Positions 44,685 to 54,366 are shown, counted from the stretch's first letter. The stretch: 64,000 bases of DNA from Dyadobacter tibetensis Y620-1 (GCF_000566685.1 NZ_AZQN01000004.1:372001-436000), one strand, 5' to 3'. Numbers and translations: made by a program. Notes: generated by a model from the sequence alone, not told the origin.

Positions 44685-45875
44685 TCAAGAGCCTGCCTGA
44701 CCTACTGAAATTTTAATAAGTTCGATACGGGTATCCTGCATGGACACCACCTGGAAAAGATGGGGCTTTAATTCCAGCACATCGTTCACCTCCGGTAAGT
44801 CACCATAATGATCAATAAACATACCTGCCAAGGTATCATAATCTCCTTCGGGTAGTTCCCAGCCATATTTATCGTTAAGGTAATCTATTTCGTGTCTGGC
44901 ACTGAAAATATAGGTATCTTCATCTACTTTTCTTTCAGTCCAGTCTTCGGTGGAGTCGTACTCATCCTGAATTTCTCCAAAAATCTGCTCTACCACGTCC
45001 TCTACACTCACCAGGCCAGAAGTACCTCCAAATTCGTCGACTACCAGGGCGATGCTTCTTCGTTCTTCCAGAAACTTTAACATCAGGTCGCGTACTGGCA
45101 TAGCTTCAGGTACGATCAAAATGGGTGTAATAATACTGGCAATTTCCTTGGGTTTCTTAAAAAGTGCCAAGGCATGGCAATAACCCAAAATATTATCCAC
45201 CGAATCGCGGTAGATAATTATTTTTGAGTGGCCGCTAGACAAGAAAGCCTTTCGCAAGTCCTCTATGGAGGCTGTCACGTTCAAAGCTGAGATTTCTGTT
45301 CTTGGGATCATACAGTCCCGAATCCGCAGATCCTTGAAATCCAGGGCATTGATAAACATACGCTCCTCAATGCTGTGGTCTTCAAAATCGGGATCATCTG
45401 CCGACGCGGCATCGTCGCGATAAGAGGTAGAAAGTATATTGTCCTTAACAAAGGGCTCTACCAGCCAGTAAATAGGGGTAATAAACCATTCGGCAAAGCG
45501 CACTGGAAAATTTGTAAGGGCGATCATCCCTGGAAAGATCCGGGCCAGTTTGACCCATAACGTATAACCAAACAACCAGCAAACAGCCATGACCACGAAA
45601 AGAATTAACACATTGATCCAGAGGGCCAGGTGCCAATATTGATCGATCAGCGGCGACAAGCAAGCCACAGTAAAGAATACCCCCAGGGCCACCACCATCA
45701 AGCGGGCCATTCGAAGAATACGACGCCAGTAAAGGGCCTTTACCAACTCTTCCGTTTTGTCGTAGCGCATCATATAACGATCCAGAGAAAGCTCTGAAAG
45801 TATAGAACGCACAGCGCCATAGTAACCGGCAAGCAAGAAGAATCCAAAGGTAATGATTAATATAAAGGCATTCAT
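44685..45875 (-). CDS. gldE: CNNM/CBS-domain membrane protein (GldE-like)
   Basis: A 396-residue membrane protein of the HlyC/CorC family. A CNNM (DUF21) transmembrane domain covers about 1-150 with three to four helices, with the LSELSLDR start typical of CNNM; then a CBS pair (about 175-310: RIRDCMIPRTEISAL and ALVVDEFGGTSGLVSVEDVVEQIFGEIQDEY) and the CorC_HlyC domain (to 396). In Bacteroidota this layout is annotated as gliding-motility protein GldE, which in Flavobacterium works with GldD. gldD is not next to it here, so the motility link is weaker and a divalent-cation role is also possible. Overlaps the upstream small membrane gene by 4 bp. Confidence 0.82.
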   Translation of the reverse strand: MNAFILIITFGFFLLAGYYGAVRSILSELSLDRYMMRYDKTEELVKALYWRRILRMARLMVVALGVFFTVACLSPLIDQYWHLALWINVLILFVVMAVCWLFGYTLWVKLARIFPGMIALTNFPVRFAEWFITPIYWLVEPFVKDNILSTSYRDDAASADDPDFEDHSIEERMFINALDFKDLRIRDCMIPRTEISALNVTASIEDLRKAFLSSGHSKIIIYRDSVDNILGYCHALALFKKPKEIASIITPILIVPEAMPVRDLMLKFLEERRSIALVVDEFGGTSGLVSVEDVVEQIFGEIQDEYDSTEDWTERKVDEDTYIFSARHEIDYLNDKYGWELPEGDYDTLAGMFIDHYGDLPEVNDVLELKPHLFQVVSMQDTRIELIKISVGQAGS

Positions 45876-46105
45876 GGGAGGTTATTTTTTCGAGGTGGAG
45901 TTTTGCCGGATTTGGTATTGGTTTCGGATTTCTGCTCTCCACTATGCTTCAGGCGGTTGTACTGAAAGCTGAGAAAAGCCACGATACTTAGTAATAGCAG
46001 CCAATAACTGGCAAACATGCCAGCTCGGCGATATTCCATAATCCAAAGTATAAAAAAACCGATACCTGCAGCCAGAAGGATGGTGCGAATTAATTTCTGT
46101 GACAT
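45872..46105 (-). CDS. Small two-helix membrane protein
   Basis: A 77-residue hypothetical protein: two membrane helices (about 7-24 LIRTILLAAGIGFFILWI and 29-47 GMFASYWLLLLSIVAFLSF) and a polar, basic tail (KSETNTKSGKTPPRKNN). The stop codon overlaps the GldE-like start (ATGA), so translation is coupled. No family recognised. It might help fold or regulate the membrane protein downstream. Confidence 0.7.
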   Translation of the reverse strand: MSQKLIRTILLAAGIGFFILWIMEYRRAGMFASYWLLLLSIVAFLSFQYNRLKHSGEQKSETNTKSGKTPPRKNNLP

Positions 46106-46362
46106 GAACTGAACTTCCTATGTTGAAACCAAGGCATTTGCTGTTTATTAAGGCCAGGCTTGTGATTATAAAAACAAGATGCCAAATATACACATTACAA
46201 ATTAGGGGATTATAATTATTGCTGAGCTAGTTTTGATACGATAATAAAGCCCGCCAAGCCTTCACCTTTTCCTTAAAATAACTAACTTGCAAGCATTGTC
46301 ATTATTCCAGCCCTTTAGATGTGAATTATGCAATTATTTCCTGAAATTTACAATATTTTACT

Positions 46363-47442
46363 ATGAGCGAAACAACAAAACGCTTTGCACCAGGTGTAGT
46401 TACCGGTGACGGAGTTAGCGAAATTTTCCGCCATGCCAACGTTAATAACTACGCGCTTCCAGCCGTAAACGTGGTAGGTACCAATTCTGTAAATGCCGTT
46501 CTTGAAACAGCAAAAGCGGTAAACAGCCCAGTGATCATTCAATTCTCCAATGGAGGAGCAATATTTTTTGCTGGCAAGAGCCTGTCCAACGCCGATCAGA
46601 AAGCCGCTATCGCCGGAGGTATCTCGGGAGCTCAGCACGTTCATCAGATGGCAGCCTTATATGGTGTTCCTGTGATCTTGCATACAGACCATTGTGCCAA
46701 GAAATTACTTCCCTGGATCGATGGTCTTCTGGATGCCGGTGAAAAGCACTTTGATCAGTTTGGCGTTCCGCTTTATAGCTCTCATATGCTAGACCTTTCC
46801 GAGGAGCCTATTGAAGAGAACATCGAAATCTGTAGCAAATACTTCGAGCGTATGGCCAAAATGGGCATGACTATAGAAATCGAATTAGGTGTAACTGGTG
46901 GAGAAGAAGATGGTGTGGACAACACAGGCATCGACAGCTCTAAAATGTATACACAACCTGAAGAGGTAGCTTACGCTTACGAAGAACTAAGCAAAATATC
47001 ACCTAATTTTACCATTGCAGCTGCATTTGGTAATGTTCACGGTGTATACAAGCCTGGTAACGTAAAGCTTGAGCCGAAAATTCTTTTGAACTCACAAGCT
47101 CATATTAAGGAGAAATTTGGCACTGGCGAACTTCCTGTAAACTTCGTATTTCACGGTGGATCAGGCTCTTCACGTGAAGAAATCCGCGAGGCTATCCAGT
47201 ACGGTGCCATCAAAATGAATATCGATACCGATATGCAATGGTCTACATGGGAAGGCATTCTTAAATATTACAAGGAAAAAGAAGGATATCTTCAGACTCA
47301 ATTGGGTAACCCTGATGGAGCCGATGTACCCAATAAAAAATTCTATGACCCTCGGGTTTGGCTAAGAAAGGGCGAAGAGAGCATGGCTGAACGACTTAAG
47401 TTGGCTTTCGAAGATTTGAACTGCATCAACCAATTGGGTTAA
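46363..47442 (+). CDS. fbaA: Class II fructose-bisphosphate aldolase
   Basis: Splits fructose-1,6-bisphosphate to dihydroxyacetone phosphate and glyceraldehyde-3-phosphate in glycolysis, in reverse in gluconeogenesis. 359 residues, class IIA. Zinc site: HTDHCAKK (His/Asp), GNVHGVYKPGN and VFHGGSGSSREE. IELGVTGGEEDGVDNTG is the mobile loop of class IIA, and ALPAVNVVGTNSVNAVLETA opens the barrel. A single-gene unit with its own terminator; the 257-bp divergent gap upstream shows no clear regulatory element. Confidence 0.97.
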   Translation: MSETTKRFAPGVVTGDGVSEIFRHANVNNYALPAVNVVGTNSVNAVLETAKAVNSPVIIQFSNGGAIFFAGKSLSNADQKAAIAGGISGAQHVHQMAALYGVPVILHTDHCAKKLLPWIDGLLDAGEKHFDQFGVPLYSSHMLDLSEEPIEENIEICSKYFERMAKMGMTIEIELGVTGGEEDGVDNTGIDSSKMYTQPEEVAYAYEELSKISPNFTIAAAFGNVHGVYKPGNVKLEPKILLNSQAHIKEKFGTGELPVNFVFHGGSGSSREEIREAIQYGAIKMNIDTDMQWSTWEGILKYYKEKEGYLQTQLGNPDGADVPNKKFYDPRVWLRKGEESMAERLKLAFEDLNCINQLG

Positions 47443-47486
47443 AATGCGTCAGGAGGCAAAATCAGCCCCCTAATAGTCATATTGAT

Positions 47487-47520
47487 TATATCCCAGCAAT
47501 CTTCATTGCTGGGATATTTT
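47487..47520 (+). terminator. Terminator after fbaA
   Basis: Perfect 12-bp stem TATCCCAGCAAT / ATTGCTGGGATA with a 4-base loop and following T residues. Confidence 0.9.
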
Positions 47521-47625
47521 CTTTACTGAGCGAATCCCTTGCCCATAGAACGCTCTGCCTGATATGTTCACCAGAAATGAAAGGATTCTGACCTAATTAA
47601 TACACTTATATCATTGACCAAATTA

Positions 47626-49482
47626 ATGAAACAAACGTTTTTACTTTGCCTGATGGCCCTAGTTGCGGCTTCAAGCATGGCTCAGAGTGATCGCTGGCAG
47701 CAGCGTGCCAAGTACGAAATGAAGGTAGACTTCGACGCTGCCAAACATCAGTATAAGGGGACCCAAAAACTGACCTACACCAATAATTCACCCGATACGC
47801 TTACGAAAGTATTCTATCATCTTTATTTAAACGCCTTTCAGCCTGGTAGCCTGATGGACGTTCGCTCACGCACTATTGCAGACCCGGATCCCAGGGTAAA
47901 AGATCGCATTTCTAAGCTCTCTCCCCAGGAGATTGGCTATGAACGCATAGGTTCTTTAAAGCAAAACGGCAAACCCCTAAAGTATCATGTTCAGGGTACT
48001 ATTCTGGAAGTGACCCTCAATGAGCCGATTCTCCCGAAGACTAAACATGTTTTTGACATGGAGTTTGAGGCACAGGTACCCGTACAAATTCGACGTACTG
48101 GACGTGATAACAAAGAAGGCATTGAATATTCTATGGCTCAATGGTATCCTAAAATGTCAGAATATGACTACGAAGGATGGCATGCAAATCCATATATAGG
48201 CCGCGAATTCCATGGGATATGGGGAGATTTTGATGTGAAAATAAATATTGATGCTGCCTATGTTCTTGCCGGAACAGGATACTTACAAAATCCTGATCAG
48301 ATAGGTCACGGGTATTCCAAAAAAGCGGTAAAGCATAAGGTGGGTGATCGCCTCACCTGGCACTTCGTAGCTCCTGACGTTCATGATTTCGTGTGGGCGG
48401 CCCACAAAAACTATAAACATGACATCATGAAGGTTGATGATAACTTAGACCTCCATTTCTTCTATCAGTCGGATAGCTTGGCGGCTGTCTGGAAACAAAT
48501 GGAGCCTCTTGCTGTTAAAGCCTTCAAAATTATGAACGAAACATTCGGTCGCTACCCCTATAAGCAGTATTCCATCATTCAGGGTGGCGACGGAGGAATG
48601 GAGTATCCAATGGCCACGCTCATCACAGGTCGTCAGACTCTTCCGGGACTGATAAGTGTCACCGTTCATGAGTTAATTCACAGTTGGTTCCAGGGTCTCT
48701 TGGGCACCAATGAATCTAAATATTCCTGGATGGACGAGGGCTTTACTTCATTCGCACAAAATATTGTAATGTCCGAATTATTTCCGTCTAAAAATGATCC
48801 TCAGGGCCGTAGTACCCAAGGTTATATCAATCTGGTGAAATCTGGTGATGAAGAACCTCTCACCACTCATGCCGACCATTATCATACCAATCGGGCCTAT
48901 AGCGTGGCTAGCTATTCCAAGGGAGCCGTATTCTTAAATCAGCTAAGCTATATTATGGGTGAGGCCGACTTTATGAAGGGTATGAAGCGATATTTCAATG
49001 AATGGGCTTTCAAGCATCCTAATCCAACAGATCTTAAACGGATTATGGAGAAGGTTTCAGGGCTTGAGCTGGACTGGTATTGGGAAGATTTTGTTGGTAC
49101 CACCCGTTTCATTGACTATGGTATCAAAGAGGTTGTTTCGGAGGGAAATAATACGCAGGTAGTACTCGAACGTATTGGCCTAATGCCTATGCCTCTGGAT
49201 GTTGTGGTTAACTATAAGGATGGAAGCCAGGAGTGCTTCTACATACCTTTGGAAACCATGCGTGGTGAGAAGAAGGAGAATCGCTATACCAAAACCAGTC
49301 AGCTCAGCGACTGGGGATGGACCTATCCGGAATATGGCTTTGCCATATCGAAACCCTTCGATCAAATTATCCGGATCGAAATCGATCCCAGCAAACGGAT
49401 GGCCGATATCAATCCAGAAAATAATGTGTATCCATCATTGCCCAAATCTACTCCGCGATTACAGGGCGATTTGGTAAAATAA
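47626..49482 (+). CDS. M1-family metallopeptidase
   Basis: Exported zinc aminopeptidase-like enzyme. From ATG 47626 (MKQTFLLCLMALVAASSMAQ) a signal peptide and 618 residues; the frame begins upstream with a TTG at 47614, less likely. Substrate motif GGMEYPMA (about 325) and zinc motif HELIHSW, followed by the distant Glu in MDEGFTSFA, are intact. The N-terminal beta saddle (about 30-250) and the C-terminal helical/beta region (FKHPNPTDLKRIMEKVSGLELDWYW) match the family of periplasmic M1 peptidases of Bacteroidota. Likely trims exogenous or periplasmic peptides. Confidence 0.93.
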   Translation: MKQTFLLCLMALVAASSMAQSDRWQQRAKYEMKVDFDAAKHQYKGTQKLTYTNNSPDTLTKVFYHLYLNAFQPGSLMDVRSRTIADPDPRVKDRISKLSPQEIGYERIGSLKQNGKPLKYHVQGTILEVTLNEPILPKTKHVFDMEFEAQVPVQIRRTGRDNKEGIEYSMAQWYPKMSEYDYEGWHANPYIGREFHGIWGDFDVKINIDAAYVLAGTGYLQNPDQIGHGYSKKAVKHKVGDRLTWHFVAPDVHDFVWAAHKNYKHDIMKVDDNLDLHFFYQSDSLAAVWKQMEPLAVKAFKIMNETFGRYPYKQYSIIQGGDGGMEYPMATLITGRQTLPGLISVTVHELIHSWFQGLLGTNESKYSWMDEGFTSFAQNIVMSELFPSKNDPQGRSTQGYINLVKSGDEEPLTTHADHYHTNRAYSVASYSKGAVFLNQLSYIMGEADFMKGMKRYFNEWAFKHPNPTDLKRIMEKVSGLELDWYWEDFVGTTRFIDYGIKEVVSEGNNTQVVLERIGLMPMPLDVVVNYKDGSQECFYIPLETMRGEKKENRYTKTSQLSDWGWTYPEYGFAISKPFDQIIRIEIDPSKRMADINPENNVYPSLPKSTPRLQGDLVK

Positions 49483-49493
49483 GTTATATTAAT

Positions 49494-49538
49494 AAAAAAA
49501 TGACAGCTAGGATGAATTTCCAGGCTGTCATTTTTTTT
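49494..49538. terminator. Bidirectional terminator after the M1 peptidase
   Basis: AAAAAAATGACAGC / GCTGTCATTTTTTT stem with a loop of about 15 bases, between the M1 gene (+) and the convergent DUF5686 gene (-). Confidence 0.85.
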
Positions 49539-49551
49539 ATTATTTCATCTA

Positions 49552-52107
49552 CTATCGCCGCCCCTTCCCTACCTGTATGGAAGTACCCACTCTGAAGCCC
49601 AGGCCTTGGAAACGCGCGCCATGGAATTGCCCAATCACCTCAATACGGGCGATCCTCAATACCTCATCGAGTCCATAACCCAGTTCCAGATAATTACCCA
49701 TTGACGGCACCTTAAGAGCATGTAGCTGCAACGTTTCTTTCACACCCGTAAGCCTTACAGCCTCTAAGCGAGTCAGCATAAACCGCTGAAAGGTCCAGTA
49801 CGCATGCGCCTGCGCAAACCATGAATTGGTACTATATCGATAATATGGTAGCATTCGAAAATTATTTAAGGGATCGCCAATTTGAAGAAAGAATTCATTC
49901 CCCATGAAATGCTTATAATCTGGAAAATACAAGGTTGATTTTCTTGTGAAGCCCCCTCCAGATACAGCATATTTCAGATTACTGCGAGGGCCTAACCTTG
50001 CGCTGTGCGTAACACCCGCTTCTAAAAAAGTATAGGACACATCTCCTAAACCACTAAAGGCTTGCTTATATTGCGCATTGAATACAGGACCCCTATTGGG
50101 CAAATAACGTTTCTGCCCATTACGGACAATATATTTTGCCCATGGCTTCAGAGTAGCCCTCAGAGATAACATAACTGCCCGATGCTCAGGAAAAGCTGTA
50201 GAGGAAATTTCATCATTGAGTGGTCGGTTGGGGGTATAACCATACCGATCCCATCTTATCCAAGATGCGGCACTTTCCAGATTATATAGCTCTTTTCTTG
50301 ATTGCAATTCTAAGGAGCCGTACAGATCAAGGATGTCGCCCATATTGCGAAGAAAAAAATCGGTTTTAACAAATTGATTCTGGTATAACTTCACTAAATT
50401 TCTGTCAAAAAATCTGGATGCAACACTATTGGGAAAGGGCTCCACTGGATTCTCCTCATTGAGCTGTGATGCGAGTTCTCCACCCACCAGACTAAAATCC
50501 CAATTCCTATTGCCAGTTCTTAGTAGCAAAGTTCCGTAGAGTCGCTTGCGACCGATTGAATAGCGTAGATATGGGCTGGCTAGCAGATATCTGGATATGC
50601 CCCACTCCTTACGCCATTCAGTAAGAAAATTCAGAGCCGCTCCTTCCACTGAATTATAGTTCAGACTTACCACCGGACTTTCCAAGTAATTTCTGTTCCC
50701 CAAAGCATATGAATTGCCCAGTATGAGGTGTTGGAGTTTGAAATGTGTGGAATCAGGCTTTTTTACCTCATTTCTTACCTCCTTTACTAATTTGATACTA
50801 TCCTGAATGGCATAGCTCTTTACTTCCAAAGGAGTCAATGGTACCGGCCTAAGCTCGGCCCAATAGGTCGTATCACGCTTATTGGCCATCGAGTCTATGG
50901 CAATCGAATCGCTTCGCACCATCCGCTTGCTCAGGCCGGGATTTTCCTTTATTTTCTCTTTGGCATATTCCTTACTAAGTTTGCGGAATGCTTTGGATGA
51001 AAATTGTTTTTGTTGTTTAATAAGATCTTCTAAATTTTTCTTTCCCGATAATTTGGGTTGTACAACCCTATCATTAATAATTACCTCTTCCTGCAGATTG
51101 GGATCCACGTCTAACTGGCTATAATTGACAGATACCAGATATTTAAACTGACCAGAGAATCCCAGATAGCCGCCCTGTAATTTAAATTGCTGATTAACAG
51201 GGAGCCAGACCCGTTTTACAGGACTAAAGATCTGCTTTGCTGCAATATCTAATCCACTCGTCGTCGTTTGTAGATCATAGCTATGAATAGCCCATAAGCC
51301 CTCAATGATATAGATGCTACCTTTGAAAACACCCTCTCCATACGCCTTCGGAATTACCTTGATTTTATTAATAATATGACCTTGGTCTTCGAAATAACCT
51401 TCATAGGAAAATCGATAATAGCTGAATGCTTGAGGGGAAAGTGGGGTGATTGCCCCTGCAACGCGCGGACTATATATGCTGGCCATAATGAACTCGTTTG
51501 GCGAAGGAAAGCTATTGTCCAGACTATTACGTGTAGACACTATCTTCTGCTTATAAGAATTAGGTCTTCTATACTTGACCTCCGCTACGCTTTCATTTAA
51601 AAATGCCTTTCCTTCTTCTATGCCCTCTTTTTTCAATCGTTTCTGTAAAAGAGTAGGTATCCCGGTTGCGACTGCGGAGGCTCGGGAGTATACCTTGGCA
51701 GTATAGCTCCGCACCTGGAGCTGATGGAATTTGGCCTTAGCAATCGTTTTGCGCATAATAGTAGTAGCCGGATCCTCTTTAAGATCACCAATCACTGCCT
51801 CCGAAAGATTAAGAGCCTGTACTTCCATGCTCACATTCTGCTCCTGAAAGTCGCCATCTACGATTACAGCCAACTCTTTAGTTTTAAAACCTAAATATTG
51901 GAAAACGAGTACATAATTTCCCGGCGCTAGCGCAAAAGCATACACACCTTCCTCGTTGGCCATGGTACCTTGCGATGTCCCTTTTACCGTAATTCCGGCG
52001 TAGGGCAAACTTTCCCCTTCCATAGTAGCCACTCGTCCCTTCACCCCTCCGGCGTAGGTAAGCATGGAAAAACATGTAAATAGGAGGAAAAGCAGATAAC
52101 GAACCAT
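49552..52107 (-). CDS. DUF5686/carboxypeptidase-like regulatory domain outer membrane protein
   Basis: An 851-residue envelope protein. Signal peptide (YLLFLLFTCFSMLTYAGG), then a CarboxypepD_reg-like beta-sandwich (about 22-100, GVKGRVATMEGESLPYAGI and GTMANEEGVYAFALAPGNY), as found at the N-terminus of many TonB receptors. The rest is the DUF5686 body, probably an outer-membrane beta barrel (aromatic end strands, last residues FRVGTSIQVGKGRR). There is no plug or TonB box. The function is unknown; it is a large conserved Bacteroidota surface protein. Confidence 0.88.
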   Translation of the reverse strand: MVRYLLFLLFTCFSMLTYAGGVKGRVATMEGESLPYAGITVKGTSQGTMANEEGVYAFALAPGNYVLVFQYLGFKTKELAVIVDGDFQEQNVSMEVQALNLSEAVIGDLKEDPATTIMRKTIAKAKFHQLQVRSYTAKVYSRASAVATGIPTLLQKRLKKEGIEEGKAFLNESVAEVKYRRPNSYKQKIVSTRNSLDNSFPSPNEFIMASIYSPRVAGAITPLSPQAFSYYRFSYEGYFEDQGHIINKIKVIPKAYGEGVFKGSIYIIEGLWAIHSYDLQTTTSGLDIAAKQIFSPVKRVWLPVNQQFKLQGGYLGFSGQFKYLVSVNYSQLDVDPNLQEEVIINDRVVQPKLSGKKNLEDLIKQQKQFSSKAFRKLSKEYAKEKIKENPGLSKRMVRSDSIAIDSMANKRDTTYWAELRPVPLTPLEVKSYAIQDSIKLVKEVRNEVKKPDSTHFKLQHLILGNSYALGNRNYLESPVVSLNYNSVEGAALNFLTEWRKEWGISRYLLASPYLRYSIGRKRLYGTLLLRTGNRNWDFSLVGGELASQLNEENPVEPFPNSVASRFFDRNLVKLYQNQFVKTDFFLRNMGDILDLYGSLELQSRKELYNLESAASWIRWDRYGYTPNRPLNDEISSTAFPEHRAVMLSLRATLKPWAKYIVRNGQKRYLPNRGPVFNAQYKQAFSGLGDVSYTFLEAGVTHSARLGPRSNLKYAVSGGGFTRKSTLYFPDYKHFMGNEFFLQIGDPLNNFRMLPYYRYSTNSWFAQAHAYWTFQRFMLTRLEAVRLTGVKETLQLHALKVPSMGNYLELGYGLDEVLRIARIEVIGQFHGARFQGLGFRVGTSIQVGKGRR

Positions 52108-52199
52108 ACACAGGAATCAAATAAATACGAGAATTCACAAAACTAAGGTTAAAACTAGCAAACTAACATAGCTTTTGAATAGTCTTAAACATAAATAAA

Positions 52200-52231
52200 G
52201 CCATGCCGACAATTTTAATAGTCAGCATGGC
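52200..52231 (-). terminator. Terminator after the DsbA-family gene
   Basis: GCCATGCCGAC / GTCAGCATGGC stem with a 10-base loop; on the minus strand followed by TTTATTTAT, 50 bp past the stop. Confidence 0.78.
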
Positions 52232-52280
52232 CATAACTTTTCCCGCCGATCAGGCGTTTGGTATTCAGAATCATTGTCCT

Positions 52281-52988
52281 TTAATCACATACCCCGTCTG
52301 GCGAACAGCCAGGGCCATCGGCTAAGGAAGTGATTTTGACTCGATTATTTTCTGCCCACTGTCCGAAGGCCTGATGCAGAGCCCCTACAAATGTTTCGGG
52401 TTGTTGTGCTCCAGAAACCGCAAACTTACGATCTAGCACAAAAAAAGGGACCCCCCTGGCACCTACCTGATGCGCTTCGTAAGCATCCATTCGTACGGCC
52501 TCAGCAAAGTCATCGCTCTCCAGAACTGCCCTAACGGCCTCAGACTCCAGGCCGACATTCGCCCCGAGAGACACCAGGGTTTCAAGATCTCCTGTATTTT
52601 TTCCGTCTGTAAAATAGGCTTTAAAAAGCTGCTCTTCGGCTTCGTCACCCTTTCCCATTGTTTTTGCATATTGAACGAATCGATGAGCGTCAAAAGAGCT
52701 GGCCACAACAGCCTTATCCATATGGTATTCTAGCCCCACTTCAGCTGCAATTCCGGTAACATGATCACTGACCTCAGCAGCGTATTCGGGGGACCAGCCT
52801 TTCACTTCTGCCAGATAATCATTGATGCTGCGTCCAGGCTCCGTTTTCATAGCTGGATTTAGCTGGAAACTTTTCCACTCAATTTCAACCAGGTCCTTAT
52901 GCTCAAAGTCCTTTAATGCCTTTTCAAATTTTCTTTTGCCTATATAACAAAAGGGACACATTACGTCACTCCATATTTCTACTTTCAT
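52281..52988 (-). CDS. DsbA-family (FrnE-like) oxidoreductase
   Basis: Cytosolic thioredoxin-fold protein of the DsbA/2-hydroxychromene isomerase group. From ATG 52988 (MKVEIWSDVMCPFC) 235 residues; in-frame ATGs at 53003 and 52997 are also possible. The redox motif CPFC is Cys11/Cys14; there is no signal peptide. GARGVPFFVLDRKFAVSGAQQPETF is the cis-Pro region, and WKSFQLNP and VGLEYHMDKAVVASSFDAHRF match FrnE. It ends with DGPGCSPDGVCD, two extra cysteines, possibly a second redox pair or metal site. Known relatives act in oxidative-stress thiol chemistry. Confidence 0.92.
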   Translation of the reverse strand: MKVEIWSDVMCPFCYIGKRKFEKALKDFEHKDLVEIEWKSFQLNPAMKTEPGRSINDYLAEVKGWSPEYAAEVSDHVTGIAAEVGLEYHMDKAVVASSFDAHRFVQYAKTMGKGDEAEEQLFKAYFTDGKNTGDLETLVSLGANVGLESEAVRAVLESDDFAEAVRMDAYEAHQVGARGVPFFVLDRKFAVSGAQQPETFVGALHQAFGQWAENNRVKITSLADGPGCSPDGVCD

Positions 52989-53051
52989 TTTTTCCATAAC
53001 CAATTCTATTTTGACAGACCCTATCTTTCTATAAATAAACAGTGTTTTTAA

Positions 53052-53318
53052 CTTCTAGGATATCGCAACCCAATTCTTGACAGGTCCGCAGTAGGAATAG
53101 CGGGTCGTCTTGCAATTACAGATCGAGAACATCAAATGATTGACTTTTTTCGCGGAGTTGGTGCACCAAACGTAGGTAATAGTATAAGAAGGGTCTCTCC
53201 AATTAACCCTCCTGGTATAATATATCATAATTCATTTAACACTTATTTTGGTAACATAGCCTCTTATACAGTTTTTAAAAATAAAAGATATGAAAAGGAT
53301 ACCTACTTCTACAATTAG
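53052..53318 (+). pseudogene. Possible Rhs/polymorphic-toxin C-terminal remnant
   Basis: An open frame with no good start (first ATG at 53136; frame open from 53052) reads LAITDREHQMIDFFRGVGAPN, VGNSIRRVSPINPPGIIYHN and FGNIASYTVFKN. The run of '...REHQxIDFFxGVG...NxIRxVSxxNPxGxxYHN' resembles the C-terminal segment of Rhs-type proteins of Bacteroidota, but no family could be named with confidence. Without the upstream part it is a fragment. Its 3' end overlaps the next pseudogene's start by 29 bp. Confidence 0.3.
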
Positions 53319-53970
53319 GAATAAATATTACAGTCTTATTGTCTTAATTTTTTCGTGCCAAACTTTACTGGCTCAAATAGTTTTCACTCATGCTGATGCT
53401 GGAAATCGCATTTAAAGAAAACAAAATGCCCCACTTCCCATAACTCTGATCAGCCTCACCGCTACCAAAGTATCCGGAGAAGCTGAAGGATCCATTGCGT
53501 TATTAAACTGTCAAAGGTCATCCGAAACCAACTCAACTCGGACGGTTTCGTCATCGAGCGTAGCCAAGATGGAAATAAATGAATCAATATCGGGAATGTA
53601 ACAGCTAACGAGGATAAGAAATTCAACTCTTCCTACTCATTCCCAGATAAAAGCCCGATGGATGGAGATAACCTGTACCGGCTAAAAATGATCGACCGAG
53701 ATGGCTCATTCTCATTCAGTCGGATACAAAGCGTGTAATTTGATGCTCAGATCACCTTTTATCCTGACCCGGTTAAAGACATGCTAAAAATAAAGGGCGC
53801 TACCGCCGGAAAGGTTCAGTTAATCAATAATGCAGGCAAAGTGGTATACAGTTCTGACAATAAACCAAGCGAAGGGTTTGAATGGGCAATCTATCCGCTG
53901 CTATTTACCCGATAAGAGTTACACATAAAGATGGCTGGTATACGATCGGGAAGGCCGTAAAACAGTAAGG
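53290..53970 (+). pseudogene. Collapsed T9SS cargo gene: signal peptide plus sorting domain
   Basis: ATG at 53290 starts MKRIPTSTIRNKYYSLIVLI...TLLAQ, a signal peptide, then a stop after about 41 codons (53413). Next, in shifting frames, come PITLISLTATKVSGEA, GFVIERSQDGNK, NSSYSFPDKSPMDGDNLYRLKM, ITFYPDPVKDMLKIKG and VQLINNAGKVVYSS: the Ig-like linker and T9SS type A sorting domain. Stops at 53739 and 53914 and a frameshift spoil it. The cargo domain itself is missing, so the gene has lost its middle. Confidence 0.7.
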
Positions 53971-54225
53971 CGGATATTTTTTACAAACTTATTGTAGACA
54001 TCAGCGACAACATCACTGCGGAGATCGAAGTCAACGAGCATGTATACTTTATCATCAAATGCTCTAATTTCAGGAAGGAAGAACAATTAGAACACTTGCA
54101 TATATTCGAAATCCAAGACGAGTAAGCCATCAGGGTCATCACTGAAATCATTTAGGGTACGATACATACCTGGTTAGATAGAAACGTTAACGTATTTTCT
54201 ATAACGCGCTCCCGTAACTGTAGGG
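53971..54225. other. Debris without a recognised gene
   Basis: One frame reads ISDNITAEIEVNEHVYFIIK to a stop at about 54123 and looks formerly coding, but has no start and no family was recognised. The rest up to the repeats shows nothing. Confidence 0.35.
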
Positions 54226-54270
54226 TTCTCACCCGAGGGATTTCACCCGAGGGTCTTCACCCGAGGGTCA
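54226..54270. repeat. Three tandem 15-bp units (core CACCCGAGGG)
   Basis: Three consecutive 15-bp units, each carrying CACCCGAGGG; units 2 and 3 are almost identical (TTCACCCGAGGGTC). They lie 87 bp upstream of the HxlR promoter box. Too few and too short for CRISPR; either slippage repeats or iterated binding sites. Confidence 0.75.
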
Positions 54271-54356
54271 TCCTTTTCAGGAAATGGCGATATCGGTTTT
54301 ACATAACCATTTCTTTCATAAACCTTCTCTAATGATTAGCAGCAGAAAAATTACTA

Positions 54357-54364
54357 TATCTTTG
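54357..54364 (+). promoter_or_regulatory. HxlR gene promoter -7 box (TATCTTTG)
   Basis: Matches the Bacteroidota TAnnTTTG consensus, 51 bp upstream of the HxlR ATG and just before a palindromic operator. Confidence 0.6.
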
Positions 54365-54366
54365 TA

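Noticed and set aside
54226..54270. Possible CRISPR-like repeats
   Set aside because: Units are 15 bp and directly adjacent, without spacers; there are only three and no cas genes.
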